Assembly (NCBI GenBank): GCA_023460715.1
Contig: JAEWPH010000235.1
Span: 1 to 6,991 of the forward strand
DNA: 6,991 nucleotides
Direction of reading: 5' to 3'
Source: Pseudomonadota bacterium
GTDB lineage: Bacteria > Pseudomonadota > Gammaproteobacteria > Burkholderiales > Burkholderiaceae_C
The notes under the pieces are model-generated. The model did not search any database. It worked only from the letters and a program-made list of their open reading frames with translations, and was not told the DNA's origin. Numbering within the stretch: position 1 is the first letter of the stretch; each line of letters starts with the position of its first letter. This document shows positions 5,748 to 6,991 of the stretch, piece by piece. The translations under genes and the position numbers were made by a program.

Positions 5748-6335
5748 TCAGTCCCCGCGCCACTCGCTCACATACGTGTCGCGCGCCACGCGCCGCACGG
5801 GCACCAGCGGGTTCACCCGCGTGCCCAGGTTCAGCAAGCCCAGCATGCGGTCGTTCGGGCCCAGCCCCAGCACGCTGTGCAGCAGCTGGCCCAGAGCGCC
5901 GGGCGTGCTGCTCCAGAACGCACCGTAGCCCAGCGCGAAGGCGGCATTGAGCACGTTGGTGTACGCACCGCCAGCGGCCAGCAGCTGCTCGAACTCGGGC
6001 GCCTTGGGATGGTCCTGGATGTGGGCGTGCAGCACCAGCACCACGGGCGCGGTGGTGAGCTTGGATGTGTACTTGCCGCGCATGGACTGCACGGCCTCGG
6101 TCTGCGCCTGCGGGTGGCTCAGCACGCGCTGCAGCAGGGCATGGCGGGCATCGCCCTGCAGCAGCGTCATGCGCCAGGGCACGAGGCCCGCGTGGTCGGG
6201 GGCGCGGGCGGCCGCGTCAAGGATCAGGCCCAGTTCGTCGGCGCTCGGGGCCGGGGTGGTCAAGGGCCAGCAGGAGCGGCGCTGCAGCAGGTGGGCGAGG
6301 GTCGGGTTGTCGGTGGCGGGAGAGGAGTTCGGCAT
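5748..6335 (-). CDS. Nitroreductase family protein (YdjA-like, FMN-dependent)
   Basis: A 195-residue flavoprotein of the nitroreductase fold, expected to bind FMN and reduce nitro, quinone or enone-like compounds with NAD(P)H. It resembles E. coli YdjA, one of the smallest members (about 183 residues). Visible matches are RRSCWPL (19-25; RRS normally holds the FMN phosphate), AARAPDHAGLVPW (42-54), KAPEFEQLLAAGGAYTNVLNAA and GYGAFWSS, then GLLNLGT. The physiological substrate of this branch is not established. I chose the ATG at 6335; a TTG two codons upstream (6341) is also in frame. Neither has a clear Shine-Dalgarno sequence, which is unlike most neighbouring genes. It lies 232 nt after the acyl-CoA dehydrogenase and 189 nt before the SDR gene. 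Confidence 0.92.
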   Translation of the reverse strand: MPNSSPATDNPTLAHLLQRRSCWPLTTPAPSADELGLILDAAARAPDHAGLVPWRMTLLQGDARHALLQRVLSHPQAQTEAVQSMRGKYTSKLTTAPVVLVLHAHIQDHPKAPEFEQLLAAGGAYTNVLNAAFALGYGAFWSSTPGALGQLLHSVLGLGPNDRMLGLLNLGTRVNPLVPVRRVARDTYVSEWRGD

Positions 6336-6527
6336 GGGCAACGGGGAAGAAGGCAGACAGGCGGCGCGACGGCGCAGAGCGCGTGCGGTAGTACGGCCCG
6401 ATGCTACGGCAAGGACCGCCAGGGCCGGTCCGCCCGCGCGCGGTGGGCATCATCGCCCGCACCGCGCCGGCCGGGGCGAGCCGCCTGCAATGCCATTGCG
6501 GGGTGCAGGCCCATAGCCGCCACCGAA

Positions 6528-6549
6528 GGCAGCACCGCAAGGCGCTGCC
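6528..6549 (-). terminator. Candidate terminator hairpin after the acyl-CoA dehydrogenase
   Basis: On the minus strand, arms GGCAGCGCC and GGTGCTGCC (9 pairs including one G-U) flank a TTGC loop, starting 18 nt after the stop codon at 6568-6570. The stem is strong, but no T-run follows, so it could be an intrinsic-like terminator, an mRNA 3'-end stabiliser or a chance GC-rich stem. It suggests that the nitroreductase may be separately transcribed. Confidence 0.4.
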
Positions 6550-6567
6550 GCGCCCTCCCCCCGGCCG

Positions 6568-6991
6568 TCAGAACGCGTCTTCAGGCAGCTGCGCGCAGGT
6601 CATGTCGCGCTGGCGCACCACGTTCAGCCAGGCGCCGATGCGCGGCAGTTCATAGTGATAGAAATAGGTCGCAGCGCCCATCCTGCCTGCGCTGGCAGCT
6701 CTTGAAAGCGTAGCATCTTCGCGCAGCGTGGCCAGGGCCAGCTCCAGCCACATCCAGGCCAGCACGGTGTGGCCGAAGGCCTGCATGTAGGGCACGGCAT
6801 TGGCCAGCGCGTCGGCCGGCTCGCCGGTGGCCCAGGCCGCCTTGGTGGCCGCGCCGACCTCGCCCAGCGCGCCGGCCAGGGCATTGGCATGGGCCGCCAG
6901 CGCGGGCTGCTGGATGGCCTGCTGCACCGTGGCGTCGATGCGGCCGGCCAGCAGCATCAGGCCCCGGCCGCCTTCCATCAGCACCTTGCGG
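6568..6991 (-). CDS. Acyl-CoA dehydrogenase, C-terminal part (runs off window)
   Basis: About 141 residues ending at TGA 6568-6570; the N-terminal three-quarters lie beyond the right edge. The frame is open to the edge (reading RKVLMEGGRGLMLLAG), so the ATG and GTG codons near 6978-6984 are internal. The segment is helical and matches the end of long acyl-CoA dehydrogenases: an EGGR helix near the start, a middle resembling the extra C-terminal domain of this branch (AVPYMQAFGHTVLAWMWLE), then AATYFYHYELPRIGAWL, where similar proteins have a YFxxxELP motif. These flavoenzymes oxidise acyl-CoA to 2-enoyl-CoA, passing electrons to electron-transfer flavoprotein. The catalytic Glu and FAD-binding core cannot be inspected here. 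As the first gene of the visible series, it gives the best hint that the locus concerns acyl-CoA metabolism. Confidence 0.85.
   Translation of the reverse strand, partial: RKVLMEGGRGLMLLAGRIDATVQQAIQQPALAAHANALAGALGEVGAATKAAWATGEPADALANAVPYMQAFGHTVLAWMWLELALATLREDATLSRAASAGRMGAATYFYHYELPRIGAWLNVVRQRDMTCAQLPEDAF

Noticed and set aside
6484..6509. Overlapping inverted repeats CCTGCA/TGCAGG and GCAATG/CATTGC between the dehydrogenase and nitroreductase
   Set aside because: The two are short and mutually exclusive, lie about 150 nt from the next start, and have no recognisable promoter beside them. They are likely chance.
6693..6715. GCAGCTCTTGAAAGCGTAGC, which looks a little like the 50-bp repeat core
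   Set aside because: It lies inside the acyl-CoA dehydrogenase coding frame and shares only short words with the repeat. The reading frame continues normally through it.

Overview
This is a GC-rich (roughly two-thirds G+C) stretch of bacterial chromosome. All nine recognisable genes lie on the minus strand, and the two outermost run off the window. The protein families, the GC-rich codon use and two kinds of intergenic repeat that I recall as common in that group point to a Comamonadaceae-type betaproteobacterium (Acidovorax, Comamonas and relatives). That placement is inference, since no rRNA or other marker gene is present.

In transcription order, from the right edge to the left, the genes are: the C-terminal end of an acyl-CoA dehydrogenase (6568-6991); a small YdjA-type nitroreductase (5748-6335); a short-chain dehydrogenase with an NADP-type signature (4767-5558); a PaaI-type hotdog thioesterase with a TTG start (4100-4525); a zinc-free, NADPH-type MDR reductase (2992-4011); an ElaA-type GNAT acetyltransferase (2340-2888); a long glutathione S-transferase-fold protein (1334-2269); a second short-chain dehydrogenase with an NAD-type signature (277-1182); and the N-terminal part of a probable methylated-DNA-protein cysteine methyltransferase (1-186).

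The acyl-CoA dehydrogenase, the two SDRs, the thioesterase and the MDR reductase are the kinds of enzyme used to oxidise, reduce and release acyl-CoA or other carbonyl intermediates. The nitroreductase and GST-like protein suggest redox or electrophile handling. A shared role in fatty-acid or aromatic/alicyclic acid catabolism is plausible, but the sequence does not name a substrate. Gaps between genes are 70-241 nt with no overlaps, so this may be several transcripts rather than one tight operon.

The non-coding content is the least ordinary part. A structured repeat occurs twice (1231-1340 and 4568-4747), each time between the stop of one gene and the start of the next. Its hairpins keep pairing although the arms differ, and one copy carries an extra segment of about 74 nt. 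A second, 50-bp repeat with an internal inverted repeat occurs at 200-249 and 4041-4090, each time just upstream of a minus-strand start codon. I see no mobile element, CRISPR array, tRNA, rRNA, toxin-antitoxin or defence system. No gap exceeds 300 bases. I do not see a new biological system here.
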